NCBI RefSeq assembly: GCF_949628215.1
Contig: NC_134276.1
Coordinates: forward strand, 132,804,125 to 132,868,124
Direction: 5' to 3'
DNA: 64,000 nucleotides
Source of the DNA: Phalacrocorax aristotelis
Lineage: Eukaryota > Chordata > Aves > Suliformes > Phalacrocoracidae
In this document: positions 39,401 to 51,000 of the stretch, one piece after another
Position numbering within the stretch: position 1 is the first letter of the stretch
Layout of the letters: each line of letters begins with the position of its first letter
Made by a program: the position numbers and the translations under genes
The notes under the pieces: generated by a model
Seen by the model: only the letters and a program-made list of their open reading frames with translations
The model's database searches: none
What the model was told of the DNA's origin: nothing

Positions 39401-41934
39401 TTTGCAGTCTGTTCACATTGGGCCCAAGAGAGACGTTACCTAAACCAAACGCTGAACGATGGACATGAATACCATCTCTGAATCTGTTGCCTCTAAGTAA
39501 CACTGCATATCCATAGCTATGTACCGCATTTTCAAAAGTCTGTTACAGCCTATTTATAGTTATTACTTAACTATACTATGTAATTAATAGTGCAAAAAAA
39601 AAAAATCTATTGAAAGTTGTTTTTGTGTTCATATCCTATCACATCTAGGCAGTTCCTACACGTTTTGGCAAGAATTATTTCTCTCTCCACCTTCAATTTG
39701 CCATTGTTTGCAGTTTGACCTTCTCCTCGTGCTTGTATTCAGATTAAGAAAGTAAAAATTACCACTCCACACTGCTACACATTGTAGACGCATCACATCT
39801 CTTAATTACTGGAGCTACTCATCCAGTGTGGCTACTCCACTTTTTTTAGTCTCTTTGGATGAGAGTTGTTGGTAGATCTTTTAACTTATTCTACTCATTT
39901 CTGAGTTACCTTTAACTTGCCAGTATCTTTCTCAGGCAGGCTGACAAGTCCTGCACCAAATATTGATTTAAATAGAAATTTAAATAGAAATAGAACAGTA
40001 TCACATCCTTGACCAGCCTAGTGTTTGGTTTTACTTTTATTGCAGCTGCTTCTGAGCAGAATTCTAAAATGACGCCAGAATCCTTTACTGAGTGAACTGC
40101 AAGCGCCTAACTACATAAGTCACTTCATTTTCTTCTGATTATCAACTGCTTCAATGTGCATCACTCCACAGTAACAAACACTAGATAAATATATGACAAG
40201 AAGGCAAATTCAGGTCAGTTTGTTCAGAAATTTCAGAGATACCTAAGTCTTCTTTGCTTCCAATAAACCTAAATCCCTTGCAGACATTGTTTCTTTGCTG
40301 TCACATCCTCCCTTTACACTCGTTCTCTTTATACAGATCATTAACAAATCCCTTCAGTGCACAGCATGTGGCCTAGCACAACACCCTGAAGTCCCTGCTT
40401 TAATCAGTTCTCACAAGAATACCTGGACGATTAGTTCTACTCTGCTTTTTCATCATGGATCAGCAAATAGTTAAGAGATGCTTTGTATTTAATCTTTCTG
40501 ACAACTTATCCTCTTTAGCAGTCCCATGCAGGATCTCCTCTAAAACCTTTTAAAAGATCAGCAACTTCTCTCTCTCAGGTGTAATAGGCAACAGATATTC
40601 TCAGAATCCCTGGCAAATTATCAGAACACAATCTTTCAGGTATGGGCTTTTATAAGCTCAGTATTTCTATTATTTTGTAACCTACCCAGATTACTTTCTA
40701 GTCTTTTTCTAAACAGAAATATTTGCTATCCTTCTGTAGCACCTGTTACTGAAAGTTACTGCTTTCTTAACTGCTGATCCACATCCTTTAAAACTGTTTA
40801 CTTTGCTCTGACAGACCCTCTGAGACCCATGAAGCACCAGCTAATCATTTTTTTAAAGCCAGTTCTCTCATTACCCATAGACTACAATGTAAATCAGCTC
40901 CTTCTCCCCCATCATTACATTATGGTACAGTTTTGCACTCTATATACCAACGAACCCAATTTTCTTCTGAGAAGCTAGTGGTACAGCCTTAGTGTTTGTA
41001 TATGAATTAGAATCAAACTCTAAGCAGGATAAGGTTCCACGTCCTTTCCATTTGGATGCACCATCTACCAGCCTAATATATTTATCCTCCATCTGTTATA
41101 ACATTCACCATATCCAGAGTTTAGTCGTTTCTCTGCAATCTAACTGTAAGTCTCCTCCAGAAAAGTTCACCTGGGCTCTCTGAGTGATGAGCTGCGAAGC
41201 GTTAAACTTGGCTACCACACTCTTAAGCACTTCGTTAACGATGGAAGGCAGGACTCGCTCCTCGTAGTCCAGGCCCAGGCGCTGGTACATGCTGGGCAGC
41301 TCTGCAGCATTGGGGCGTGTGAGAACACGCAGGGAAATGTTCACCATCTGCAAATCTGAACAGAAGAATAATATATGAGCTGGGCCAGGGCCGCGGCCGG
41401 GCTCCTGCCCCCTCCCACCCCACGGATGCTGCCTGGGCCTGGCGCTCCGGCCCGTGGGGTCGCTCTCACCTTTAGAGCCGGTGGGAGAGGAGATCTTCCG
41501 CGGCCGGGCTCGAATGTCGTAGATGATGGGGTACTGGAACCAGGGGATCCTGCCCGGGGGGAAGGCCCGTCAGGCGGGGCGGCCGGGGCAGCCGCAGCGG
41601 CCAGGGCCGGGCCAGCATGGCCAGGCTCGGGGCGGGAAAGTTAGTCCCTACCTGAAGTGCAGCCCCTCGGCAAGGATGGTGTCCTGCTGGACGCCGCCGA
41701 TGCGGTTGAAGAAGATGGCCCGCTGCCCACCTTCCACTGCGGGGAGAAGGGGCATGGTCAGGGCGGGCGGCGGAGGGGCCAGGCGCGGGGGGGCGGTGGG
41801 CACTCACCGATGAAGACAGACTCGCGCACACCGTAGGCCAGGGCGCCGGCGCCCAGCAGCAGCTTGAGGGCGGTACCGACGCCGCGCGGCCCTGCCGGCA
41901 GCCGCCCCGCCAGGTCCTTCAGGTTCTGCGCCAT
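36412..41934 (-). CDS. PHB2: Prohibitin-2 (PHB2), nine exons
   Basis: Subunit of the ring-shaped prohibitin complex of the mitochondrial inner membrane; also a mitophagy receptor and nuclear corepressor. Exons (minus): 41934-41808, 41736-41652, 41549-41470, 41355-41171, 39315-39186, 38700-38597, 38186-38109, 37549-37473, 36445-36412. Total 900 nt: 299 residues, exactly the human length. It starts [18 protein letters not shown], followed by a hydrophobic anchor (about residues 22-40), the SPFH domain ([31 protein letters not shown]), the LC3-interacting YQRL at 121-124, and a coiled-coil ([20 protein letters not shown]). All introns are GT-AG except the one between exons 6 and 7, which is AT-AC and carries U12-type signals. 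The last exon reads [11 protein letters not shown], a little different from human RGSDSLIKGKK; its acceptor is good and the length matches, but this is the least certain exon. Shares a promoter with EMG1. Confidence 0.97.
36684..36714. repeat. (CATTCTATG)3 short tandem repeat
   Basis: Three direct copies of CATTCTATG in the last PHB2 intron. The unit resembles the ATTCTATG octamer at CR1 3' ends, but no CR1 body is attached on either side that I can see. Confidence 0.8.
37550..38108 (-). other. PHB2 intron 7 with possible box C/D signals
   Basis: Intron of 559 bp. On the minus strand it holds a C-box-like ATGATGA (38036-38030) and later a D-box CTGA (37819-37816), 221 nt apart. In human, as I recall, PHB2 hosts the composite scaRNA SCARNA12 in an intron. 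I cannot match the sequence from memory and see no convincing terminal stem, so this is only a pointer. Confidence 0.2.
38187..38596 (-). other. PHB2: U12-type AT-AC intron of PHB2
   Basis: Intron 6, 410 bp. The donor reads ATATCCTGCC right after the ATG codon ending exon 6, matching the U12 consensus ATATCCTT at seven of eight positions. The branch site TTCCTTAAC (38211-38203) matches the U12 consensus exactly, about 17 nt before the exon. The intron ends in AC, not AG. Splicing here gives KM|LGEAL, the known prohibitin sequence, whereas no GT-AG choice does. Confidence 0.92.
39316..41170 (-). other. PHB2 intron 4, nothing recognised
   Basis: AT-rich intron of 1.86 kb. I saw no repeat with a recognisable family, no open frame of note and no confident RNA gene. 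Confidence 0.7.
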
Positions 41935-42214
41935 GGCCCCGCCGCGCGCCCCGACGGGAAGGACACCGGAAGCTACTGCCACCGGTAAGGCGCTCCGGCG
42001 GGAAACCGCGGCGCGGGAGGCACCACCCCCCCTTCCCGCCACCGCCGCCGCCTTCCGGTGTAGCCTCACTGTCCTCCGGAAGTGGGTCCGGCCGGAGCGA
42101 GATAACGGGTGCACCCTAAGCGCCATCTTGGGTGGGCGCAGCGGCCGCTGAGCGGCCTGGGGGTGGGGCTCCCGGTGCCGCGCGTCCGGCGCCGCGCGGT
42201 GCGGCGGTAAGAAA
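41935..42214. promoter_or_regulatory. Bidirectional PHB2/EMG1 promoter
   Basis: The 280 bp between the two start codons, in a CpG island that spans about 41380-42560. ETS sites: ACCGGAAG (41965-41972) and CCGGAAGT (42076-42083). A YY1-type GCCATCTTG is at 42122-42130, and another ATGGCGGC lies at the EMG1 start codon. No TATA box. This composition is typical of divergent housekeeping gene pairs. Confidence 0.8.
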
Positions 42215-44196
42215 ATGGCGGCGCCCAGGCGGCCTCGTGAGGAGGAGGCGGCAGAAGAGGTTGAAGATGCTTCGCTACAGGCGAAGCGGCTCCGTGGACC
42301 GCGGCGGCTCTTGGTGGTGCTGGAGGGGGCGAGTCTGGAGACCGTGAAGGTGCGGGGGCGGGGGGCTGAGCCGGGCCGGACCGGAGGCGGCCGTGGGCGC
42401 CCTCGTCCACTTCTCCATGCTTGGATCTTAGGTGGGGAAGACGTTCGAGCTCCTCAACTGCGACAAGCACAAGGCGCTGCTGCTGCGGAACGGCCGGGAC
42501 CCCGGGGAGGTGCGGCCCGACATCACCCACCAGGTACCCGCTGGACCCGGGCAGCGGCGCGGGCTGGCGGGTAGCCGGCCGGAGGGGAGTTGCCCTTCCG
42601 TCCGGGGGTCTGCTGTGCTCCCGGAACGGGTGTGAGTTCGGGATTACCCGCCATGCTCGTGGTTTTTAACTGTAGCAATTATCTTTACTTGGATATGGGA
42701 TTGCTTTCAGCATTACAGTAGAGCTCGTGTGGCTGGATGAACTCCTTTCTGCCTCAGCATCAGTCCCTTCTGCATTCATGGGGCCTAACCCTCAAGTTTT
42801 CCAAGAGCCCTCTCTCCAGCACCTCTTCTACTGCGTGTTTTCTTATTTCAGAGTCTGCTGATGCTCATGGACAGCCCTCTGAATCGGGCTGGTCTCCTGC
42901 AGGTTTATATCCATACACAGAAGAATGTTCTAATTGAAGTCAATCCCCAAACCAGAATCCCAAGAACTTTTGATCGATTCTGTGGTCTTATGGGTAAGTG
43001 ATTCAAACTTTATACCAGCCACAAAACAATACAGGAAAGCGATTAGGAGTAGAAGAATGCTGGGAAGAGTCAAAAAGGTGCACCAACTTTAAAAATGTGA
43101 AAGTGAGAAAAAAACAGAGAAATTAAAGTGTCTTTTTGTGAGTTCCAGGATGCATAGTCCAACTATGTGTTCCTTAGCACAAGGGGGAGTGTCTGCATGA
43201 GACTGGGCTAGCAGCAAAATAATTTGCTGATCAGTATTTCTTAGGACCATTTTAGAAGATGCTGGAAATTCTAAAGATAGGCTTTTTGCCTACTTTAGCT
43301 CTAACTCCTAAGTAGAGGATAGGATTCCTCTGGCAAAAGAACAGACAGCTTAACTAATTCTCTTTTTTTGTCAGTTCAGTTGCTGCATAAGCTCAGTGTT
43401 CGAGCAGCTGATGGGCCTCAGAAATTGTTGAAGGTAAACATTGTTTGACTGTTCATGGGTAATGTCGCAACATTGTTCCTTTACAGCTAGTAATGTAGGA
43501 GTTAATTTTTTTGTTGTTGTTCAAACCATGGACTTGGCTATATGGCAGGGTCTCTTACCTGTGTGCCCCTATTAACTTTCTGCTCTTTGTAGGTGATTAA
43601 AAATCCAGTCAGTGATCATCTCCCTGTGGGCTGTATGAAGATAGGTACCTCTTTTGCAGTTCCAAAGGTGTCGGATCTGCGTGAGCTGGTTCCTAGAGCA
43701 GAGCCAGTTGCCATTGTTGTGGGAGCTTTTGCCCACGGTTCGGTAAGTGCATGTATCCCTTACCTGGAGTCGTAAAAATCTTTATCAGGATAGAGTTCAG
43801 TCTTGTTCTGAGTATGGTTTTTTTCTTCTGCTCTTTTTTTCCTTGGACCCCCTGTCCCACCTCCCGCTTTTTCCCCAGGCAGGCTTGTCAAAAAAAGGTC
43901 TGACACTGCAACACTTGAGACTTTTCTACCTCCCCAGAGAGGGCAGTAGTGAGGGCTAGCAGTTGGCTTGCTGTGTTTTATTGTGGCTGTGCTCAACCTT
44001 GAAGAAATACCATGCTGGGGATAGATGGGACTAAGTGAAAATTTGCAGCTTGTTTTCTCCCCCCCCCCCTCTCTTCCTCTAGGTCAATGTTGACTACACA
44101 GAAAAGATGGTCTCCATCAGCAACTATCCCCTCTCTGCTGCCCTGACATGTGCTAAAATTACTACTGCCTTTGAGGAAGTTTGGGGAGTAGTATGA
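42215..44196 (+). CDS. EMG1: EMG1 (Nep1) 18S rRNA pseudouridine N1-methyltransferase, six exons
   Basis: SPOUT-fold nucleolar methyltransferase that N1-methylates a pseudouridine of 18S rRNA (position 1248 in human) during small-subunit assembly. Exons 42215-42349, 42432-42533, 42852-42993, 43375-43433, 43593-43742, 44083-44196 (stop 44194-44196); GT-AG and in phase; 233 residues against 244 in human. The N-terminal acidic tail is shorter than in mammals. Conserved blocks: [41 protein letters not shown] with the Asp (D75) mutated in human Bowen-Conradi syndrome, [22 protein letters not shown]-type [38 protein letters not shown], and [20 protein letters not shown] near the C-terminus. The start codon is the first ATG after the shared promoter. 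Confidence 0.97.
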
Positions 44197-44386
44197 GCTT
44201 CTGCTGCTGTTAACTCTCATGGTGGACTCTATACCATGACTCCACGTTCTGGAGAGGATTTTTTACTTAGATGTGGATCTGGTGCAACTTCAGGCTCCTG
44301 GAAGGGAAAGGCTTTGATTTTCATCCTTGTAGCTTCTGACATAATGAGACTTTAAATGGACTGCCCCCTTGACCTTTTTTCTTCTT

Positions 44387-44392
44387 ATTAAA
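44387..44392 (+). terminator. EMG1: Poly(A) signal ATTAAA of EMG1
   Basis: ATTAAA 191 bp after the stop, followed by a T/G-rich stretch (GGTTGCTTTTGG). EMG1 transcripts would end about 680 bp from the LPCAT3 stop on the other strand. Confidence 0.75.
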
Positions 44393-44414
44393 GGTTGCTT
44401 TTGGTAAGAGTGGT

Positions 44415-45091
44415 TTTGTATTTTACTTTCTCATGTTTAATATGTGGGCGGCCTTGATTACTTTATAGCAGGGACACAGCCCAAGTTTGTCATGGAACTG
44501 AAATTCTTAACTGTGTCCTGCTCGCCCTGCAGCTGAAGTTTCTCAGTCCTGTAGAATCACCTTGCTCTGTGGTGTGTGCACTCCCGCAGAGGCACCCAAG
44601 AGGAAAGGAGCTGAAGCCAGTATGAAAAAGACCAGGAGCAATTTTTATCTTGGATGACAAACGTAGAAAAGTCAGAAGGTGGCTCCAATCCAATACAGTG
44701 CCTGCGTTGAGCGTTTTACAATCATCTGATATCAGCAGGGAGACACGAGTGTCCACTGGAGGGCGGCAGAGAGATAAGGCAACATACAGAAGGTGGAGGA
44801 TCTGGAAGGAGGCTTACTCCATTCCCCTCCTTTTGGGTCTCTGACCCTGTGCTTTCTCTTTCCCCCTCACGTTGAAAAGTCATACTTCAACACAGCAAAC
44901 TTGGCAGGTGATGCGTTGCTTCTGGAGTGTTAAACCAACTCCTACAAATGCACAGGTGGTACAATCTGAAAAAAAAGAAAAGTGCTAGATTTGTTTTGGT
45001 TGATTTTATGTTTGCCTTTCACCTTGGGGTGTAATGTTCCTAGTCCAAGCATGGAGTTCTCTCCACATAGTATAGCCTTACCTTTTGGCTG
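44415..45091 (-). other. LPCAT3: EMG1-LPCAT3 convergent interval, LPCAT3 3'UTR
   Basis: Tail-to-tail gap that must hold the LPCAT3 3'UTR. I see no AATAAA on the minus strand; a variant TATAAA at about 44462-44467 and GATAAA near 44647-44652 are possible signals. The exact end is not determined. Confidence 0.5.
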
Positions 45092-48000
45092 TTATTCTGC
45101 TTTTTTTAGCTTTTCTTTTTGTGGCACAAGTAACCTGCGAATGTAAGGCAACACTAATAATAAGGTGAAGACCAACACATGGCCAAGGAAATAAATAGAC
45201 CTGTACACCTGTAAAGAGAAAGGGCAGGGTTAAGGATCAGCAAGTGGGCATGGAGGGAAAAGGACTGATTGTGTGGGTTGTCTGTTCATGGCTACTAAAT
45301 ACCTTCATCCATTTGTCCCAGGTGAAAAGGCAAAATGGCACCAGAGAGTAACCCATAAACATCCAGTGGTTAGCCTGCATTAGCACGTAGAAGATGGGCT
45401 GCAAGGCAGTGATGGAGGCCAAAGTGTTTAAGGGAGGACTGTCCCGAACAAGGTTTATGACCTAATTTAAAGAAAAAACAGAATTGTCCTTAGTTGGATA
45501 TCCTATGGCTATATACACAGGTTCTGGGACCAAAGTATATATCCAACTGTGTAAAATAAATTTTGGTAAGCAGTTAGTCAAAAAAAAGTAGCTAAGCCAG
45601 ATGGGGTCCTTGAAGTTTTAATTAAAAAAGTTCAAATATGGAATATTGTTCTCTTGGTACTGGCAAGTTTAGGAGAGGCATTCAGTTCATGTGCTTGTCC
45701 TCCAACCTTTCCAGCTGCCAAGCACTTCAGCTGCCCTCTACTCATATGCCAAGTTCTCTACCTCCTGTCAGCTTCTCTAATAAATTTATGGCTTGCCTGT
45801 GCAGAAGCCAGCAACCTACTCAACTGGACAGCACAACTGTATCATCTTTGAACACCAATTCCAAAGTGAGCAGCTATTTTTCATATTTAATCCAAGTAAA
45901 GCCTTCAGCATGTACTTTCCAGATGCTTGGGGAAAGGCTAATGCAGGCCACCCCATTCTGGTAAGTCAGACAAAGCGCACCTGTCTTTCAACGATGACTA
46001 TAAGGAACTCCATTTGAAAGCACACCAGGTAGCCAGAGTGCAGCCCGTGCCAAATGGCCAGGAAGAACAGGGCCAGTGCCTGTGACAGCAGTTTGTTACC
46101 CAGGAACTTCAGACGCTTGAAGATGTAGCTAGAGCAGAAAAGAAACAAAGTGCCTCTAGTTTAGTCTCTGTCCTCCCCTTTCCATGTCAGAGCCCAGGGG
46201 ACTGTATGCCTTTGCACACCCTGTGGTGACAGAAAGCACGACAGCTCTCCGGACCAGGGCAAAATGTACCTCAGCCCTTGTCTTAAAAGAAATCCCAGCT
46301 AATGTGGAGAAGTGGGTCATCTGACAATGCACACAGAAATGAAGGTATTTTACAATTCATCTGTTTCCCCCAGCAAGTGCTGAATCAAAACCCAGTTGAG
46401 TCACTGCATAGGGAGCATCAAAGGGCATGATATAGGAACCAGCTCTTAGAGCAGTTCTGTGGCTGTTCTACCAGGCAGGCTGAAGGGCTTGCTGTAGTCC
46501 CATTATAAGCTCTGCCCTCCTGCTGCCATCAACTGCTTGCCTATATTAATGAACTGTCCTTTCAGATTGAATGAATAGATCTAACCCAGTAACCTGGTTC
46601 AAATGGGACAGCAGCAAAATGTAGAAGAAAGAGTGTAAGAAAGACCTGAAAACTGGCAGATTCTTCCTCTAGTACCCCCTCTCAGCCTTGGATCTTGGTT
46701 GTGTTGACAGATGTTACTGACACATTACAGAAGGGGAATTTTGTCCTGCTCACCGGGCCACCCAAGCATTGGTGTTGATGTTGAAAGAAGCAATAGTCCC
46801 TGTGAACAAAGGTGTTGTCTCATACAGCCAGACCTTCATGTTGGCACAGGCATTCCACAAAGGCTTTCCATTCTGGTCCTTCCCATTATACCCCAAACCA
46901 ACAAGGATGCAGACACCTTCCTATGGAACAAGATTCACAAGAAAGATGAGAGGAAAACATTGCCCTTTTTATTTTTGGAAAGGCAGAGCTAGGGAAGCTC
47001 TGACTCTCACTGTTGAGTGGAGAGACACCACTGCAAATGGACCAAATGGCTTAAAAACTGCCTGATTTTTAGTTAACTAGCCTTTGCTAACTTAAAGCAA
47101 GATAAACTGACCTGCACTGATCTCCAGATATTTGGATTACTTCCATTTAGTGCAAAGTCCAAGAGCATATCAAGTACCTGCAAAGGTGCTACCTGTGTTC
47201 GTTTCTCTTTTGTTTCTGGAATGACATCTAGACTTACCGTAACAAGCCAGCAGGTTACGTATTTGTAGAGTATAATTTTGCCCCAGATCAATATGTAACC
47301 ACAACGGAACCAGAAAGGCTTCCCCTGCAGAGATAAGAGTGAAATAGAATAGAAATTAAAAATGGAGTTCAGTGGCAATAATGAGACAAGGCAGATGAGA
47401 TCTCATCACTGTTTTCATTTTAATATATGTGTTGAGACTGCTACATGGACTGGACTGCCAGGCTATTGGCTTATGTAAATTTACAAATCATTCTCCTTCC
47501 TTTGGTAATATTTGTCTGACTTTGGGAAGACTCTGGGATTGGCATAATCACTGCAGAATTTACACCCTCATTTATTCATACTGACACAGAAACACTGATA
47601 ATCTGCAGGTAGGAATTACTTACTAAGGGTTTTCTAAGAATCTCAAAGATTCTGGTAAGCCTTGCAAGTTACTCTAGTGAAGTTCTTTGCATGTAATGGT
47701 TAAATGGAAGGTCATTAAAAGGTCACAAAATACATATTTTAGGTTTCCAAAAAACAACAGTAGCATCTAAGATAAATTCTCTATTTGTAAAAGTTTTCAT
47801 TTTGTTCAGCTTAACACATTCCTGTTCTGCATCAAATGGAATCTACAGGACAGGCAGTAAAACCAAATCAGTTGTGGAAAGGCTTATCACTAGTTCCTGA
47901 CTTATCCTATTTTTAAACTGAGGCAAAACTTTAAAAAAAATACTCTCTTGTAGATCCAGTGCCCACCAGAGAAGTGGAGTTCTTCCCCACCTCAGAACCG

Positions 48001-51000
48001 CCAAATGAATACATACCATATAGTCATCTGATATGAGGTATTCATCAGGGATGTACAGGCTTGACAAGGTATAGGTCACTAGAAACAAGAGACCCAAACT
48101 CAGGCGCTTGAGAGCAGGCACAAAACTGAGAAAGAAAAATATGAAGGTCATAGAAAAGCCTTGGAAAGAGACCTTCAAACTCATAAATTTGAAAACAGAA
48201 GTGGAGAAGAGGAGGTAAGGGGAGATAGCGATAGGGAGTCACCACGTTCCACTGTAGCAGATGCCTCCGTTTGGAATCTGGGATGCTAACACTACCAGGT
48301 TGTGACCGAGTCTGTACTAAAGGTTTAAATGGTTGTTGACATTCATGCCCGGGAACAGTGCTAGCACATTAGTTATGAGTAACTTTTGAATGGCTGTTTT
48401 GTCTTGTAAATCACTTTTGGTCACAGTACTTCAGTGTCCAGGTAAGAAGGCACTCTGCTGCAGGGAACATGTGGAGGATTCAGCATTCTAGGATCTTAGG
48501 AAGGCGAGGAGCTATGTGGCTTTTTATTACCTATTGGGTCTCTGGCCTTGAACGTCAGTCATCTCACCCCTTGCCAGTTTCTGATAGTCTGTCATGGAGA
48601 ACTGAGGCCCCACCATGAAGGCACCATAGAAATAGGAGAATCCTGAGACCTCCAGCAAGGTAGGAACTCCCCGGACAGCAAATCGCCGCTGCTCAGGGGT
48701 CAGGAACTCCTGCACCAAAGGGAGTGGTATTAACATCATCCTAGGGGATCTCATACTAGCTCTGGATGTTATGTTCTCAGCTTACCTCCTTAATTGTCTC
48801 AGCTCTTGCTCGCCATGTATATGGAACTTTCCACTTTGTGCTTCATGCCCTTTCCTCTCCCCAGCCCTCTCTATCCCCACCCCCTCTAAAAAGCAACAAG
48901 ATCCAATGGTTGAGACCAGTTGCACAGATCTCTATTCCCAAATAAGCTCAAAACATGGAAGGGATCTATTGACATGCACCCCTGCCAGCACAGCAGCCAT
49001 AGTAAAAGCACTGTACCTGACCTATTCCAGTCACTGACTGCAATCACATGTTCTCTCCCAAGACCTTATCGTCCCACAATTCCTATTTCTTGATGCAAGA
49101 GTTCATTATCTTTAAATACTTGAAACTTCAGCTTAGGAAATTTCAGCTCAACCTTGTTTTCTTGCAGTCAGCAGTGATTCCATGGATGCTAAAGACTGGG
49201 TCAGGCCCCAAACAGGACATGGGGAATGCAAATATTTGAAGTAGGGTTAAGAGACTATAGCAAGTGTTTTGCCCTCTCCCACACATTGTGCTGTGCAACT
49301 TCTCTCACTGTTTCTTCTGCCCTAAAAACAGGGCTCTCACAAATGGTGAAGGGCAACTGTTCATAAGTATGTGGTAAGACTAAACAAAGGAAACTAAAAT
49401 GGAAACTGAGATCCAGTGCTGATGGTCTGCAAGTTAAAGGTATGCTACCCACAAGACACAGAGCATTGGAGATCAGGAATCTAAAGCAACAGATTTGGGC
49501 AAAGGAGATGGTGGGGAATTTGGAAAGGGGTAGAATAATATTCTGACATGACTGAAACAACTTTTGTACATCTCTAATCACTACTGTCTCTTCCAAATTT
49601 TTTTTTCCCACTCAAGAATTCAGTGCCCTCAGCCACTCAGAGATGCTCCCCTCTCAGCTATGGCTTTTACCAAACAATGAATGCAGCTTGCTAACTCACA
49701 TCCTTTGAACTTGGTTTTCTGACCTCTAGTTCACTGGAATAGCAGGGAAGAGGTGAGGAGGAATGAAGGAGAAATGGTGTCTTACTCACCAGATCTTTTC
49801 CTCCATCATAGTAATCAATGGCCAGACCTAGAGGTGAGAAACAATTATTTGAGGCCCTGGGATGGGCTAGTTGGGCTGAACAAGCAGTCCTCTCTTCCCT
49901 GAGGCATGGCTTGCAGAGTGCAAGAGACATGAAGGAGGTGTCACTCACCAATCAACTTGAGCGTCAATACACAATGTGGCATTGTCCACTTGATGTCATA
50001 ATGCTCTGTGGCTGTGAAGTAATATCCAGCCATAAGGTATGTCTGAAAGAAACCATTGTTTGGGTTATTCAAACTAATTCCTCCAGCTGGTTTTGATCTG
50101 TCTCCACTTTTCCACCCACAGTTGCTACTGGGAAGTACAAAACTGAACAGAATGCTCCTTTCTACAAACTAATGTAGTAAGAAAGAAGAGTTTTACCATC
50201 TGAAAGAAGAACGTGGTGAAGACAGCAGTGATTGTGCGACCCATAAGTCTCAGTATGAGGAACTGGATTAGGACACATAGCAGAGAATGAAAGAACTGCA
50301 TCCCTGTGGAGGGGGGAGAGAGAGATATATGAAGTAGAAATGACATTTTTCCCATTACAGGTCCTCCCAAACCACAGCATGCCCTGGGCCAGGCAGCTCT
50401 CTCTTCCCAAACTCATCTTACCAAAATTGAAGTAAGCAATTGAAAGTCCTGTGAACACATTGTAGAGATGAATGAGGTAGGCCTCCTTCTGGAAGAGGAA
50501 ATAACGCTGGAACAAGGCAAAAGGATATCCTGAGTAGAGGGAGAAAGAAAAAAAAAAAAAAAAAAAAGGAAGAGTTGTAAATTAGTGTAGACAAGCATCT
50601 GTAATGGTCCAGATTATAGCTTTCTTGAACATGTTATTAGGAACGTGTACTTTACATAGATACATCATCAACACAGGTCACGGTATACATTCCTGTTATT
50701 GTATTTCCACCTGCCGGGGATAGATGCCAGATGATTTACTCTTTGTATTATACAGAAGAAAATACTTTGACAGGAACTTATATCAAAGTTGACATTGAAG
50801 TGCAAGAAATTCCAGGCTTACAGTTTTCTGGCCTCATTCAATACGTGAGATGGATAATGCTGAAATACATGAATCAGACTTTAGTCTCTAATTAATTTCC
50901 AAATTCTGTGACAATTACAGTGTATGTGGCAAGAAGCTAGATTTAAAAATAAAAAAGGGGGGGAAAGAATTTTATGGTTAATACCATTACATTATCCTGT

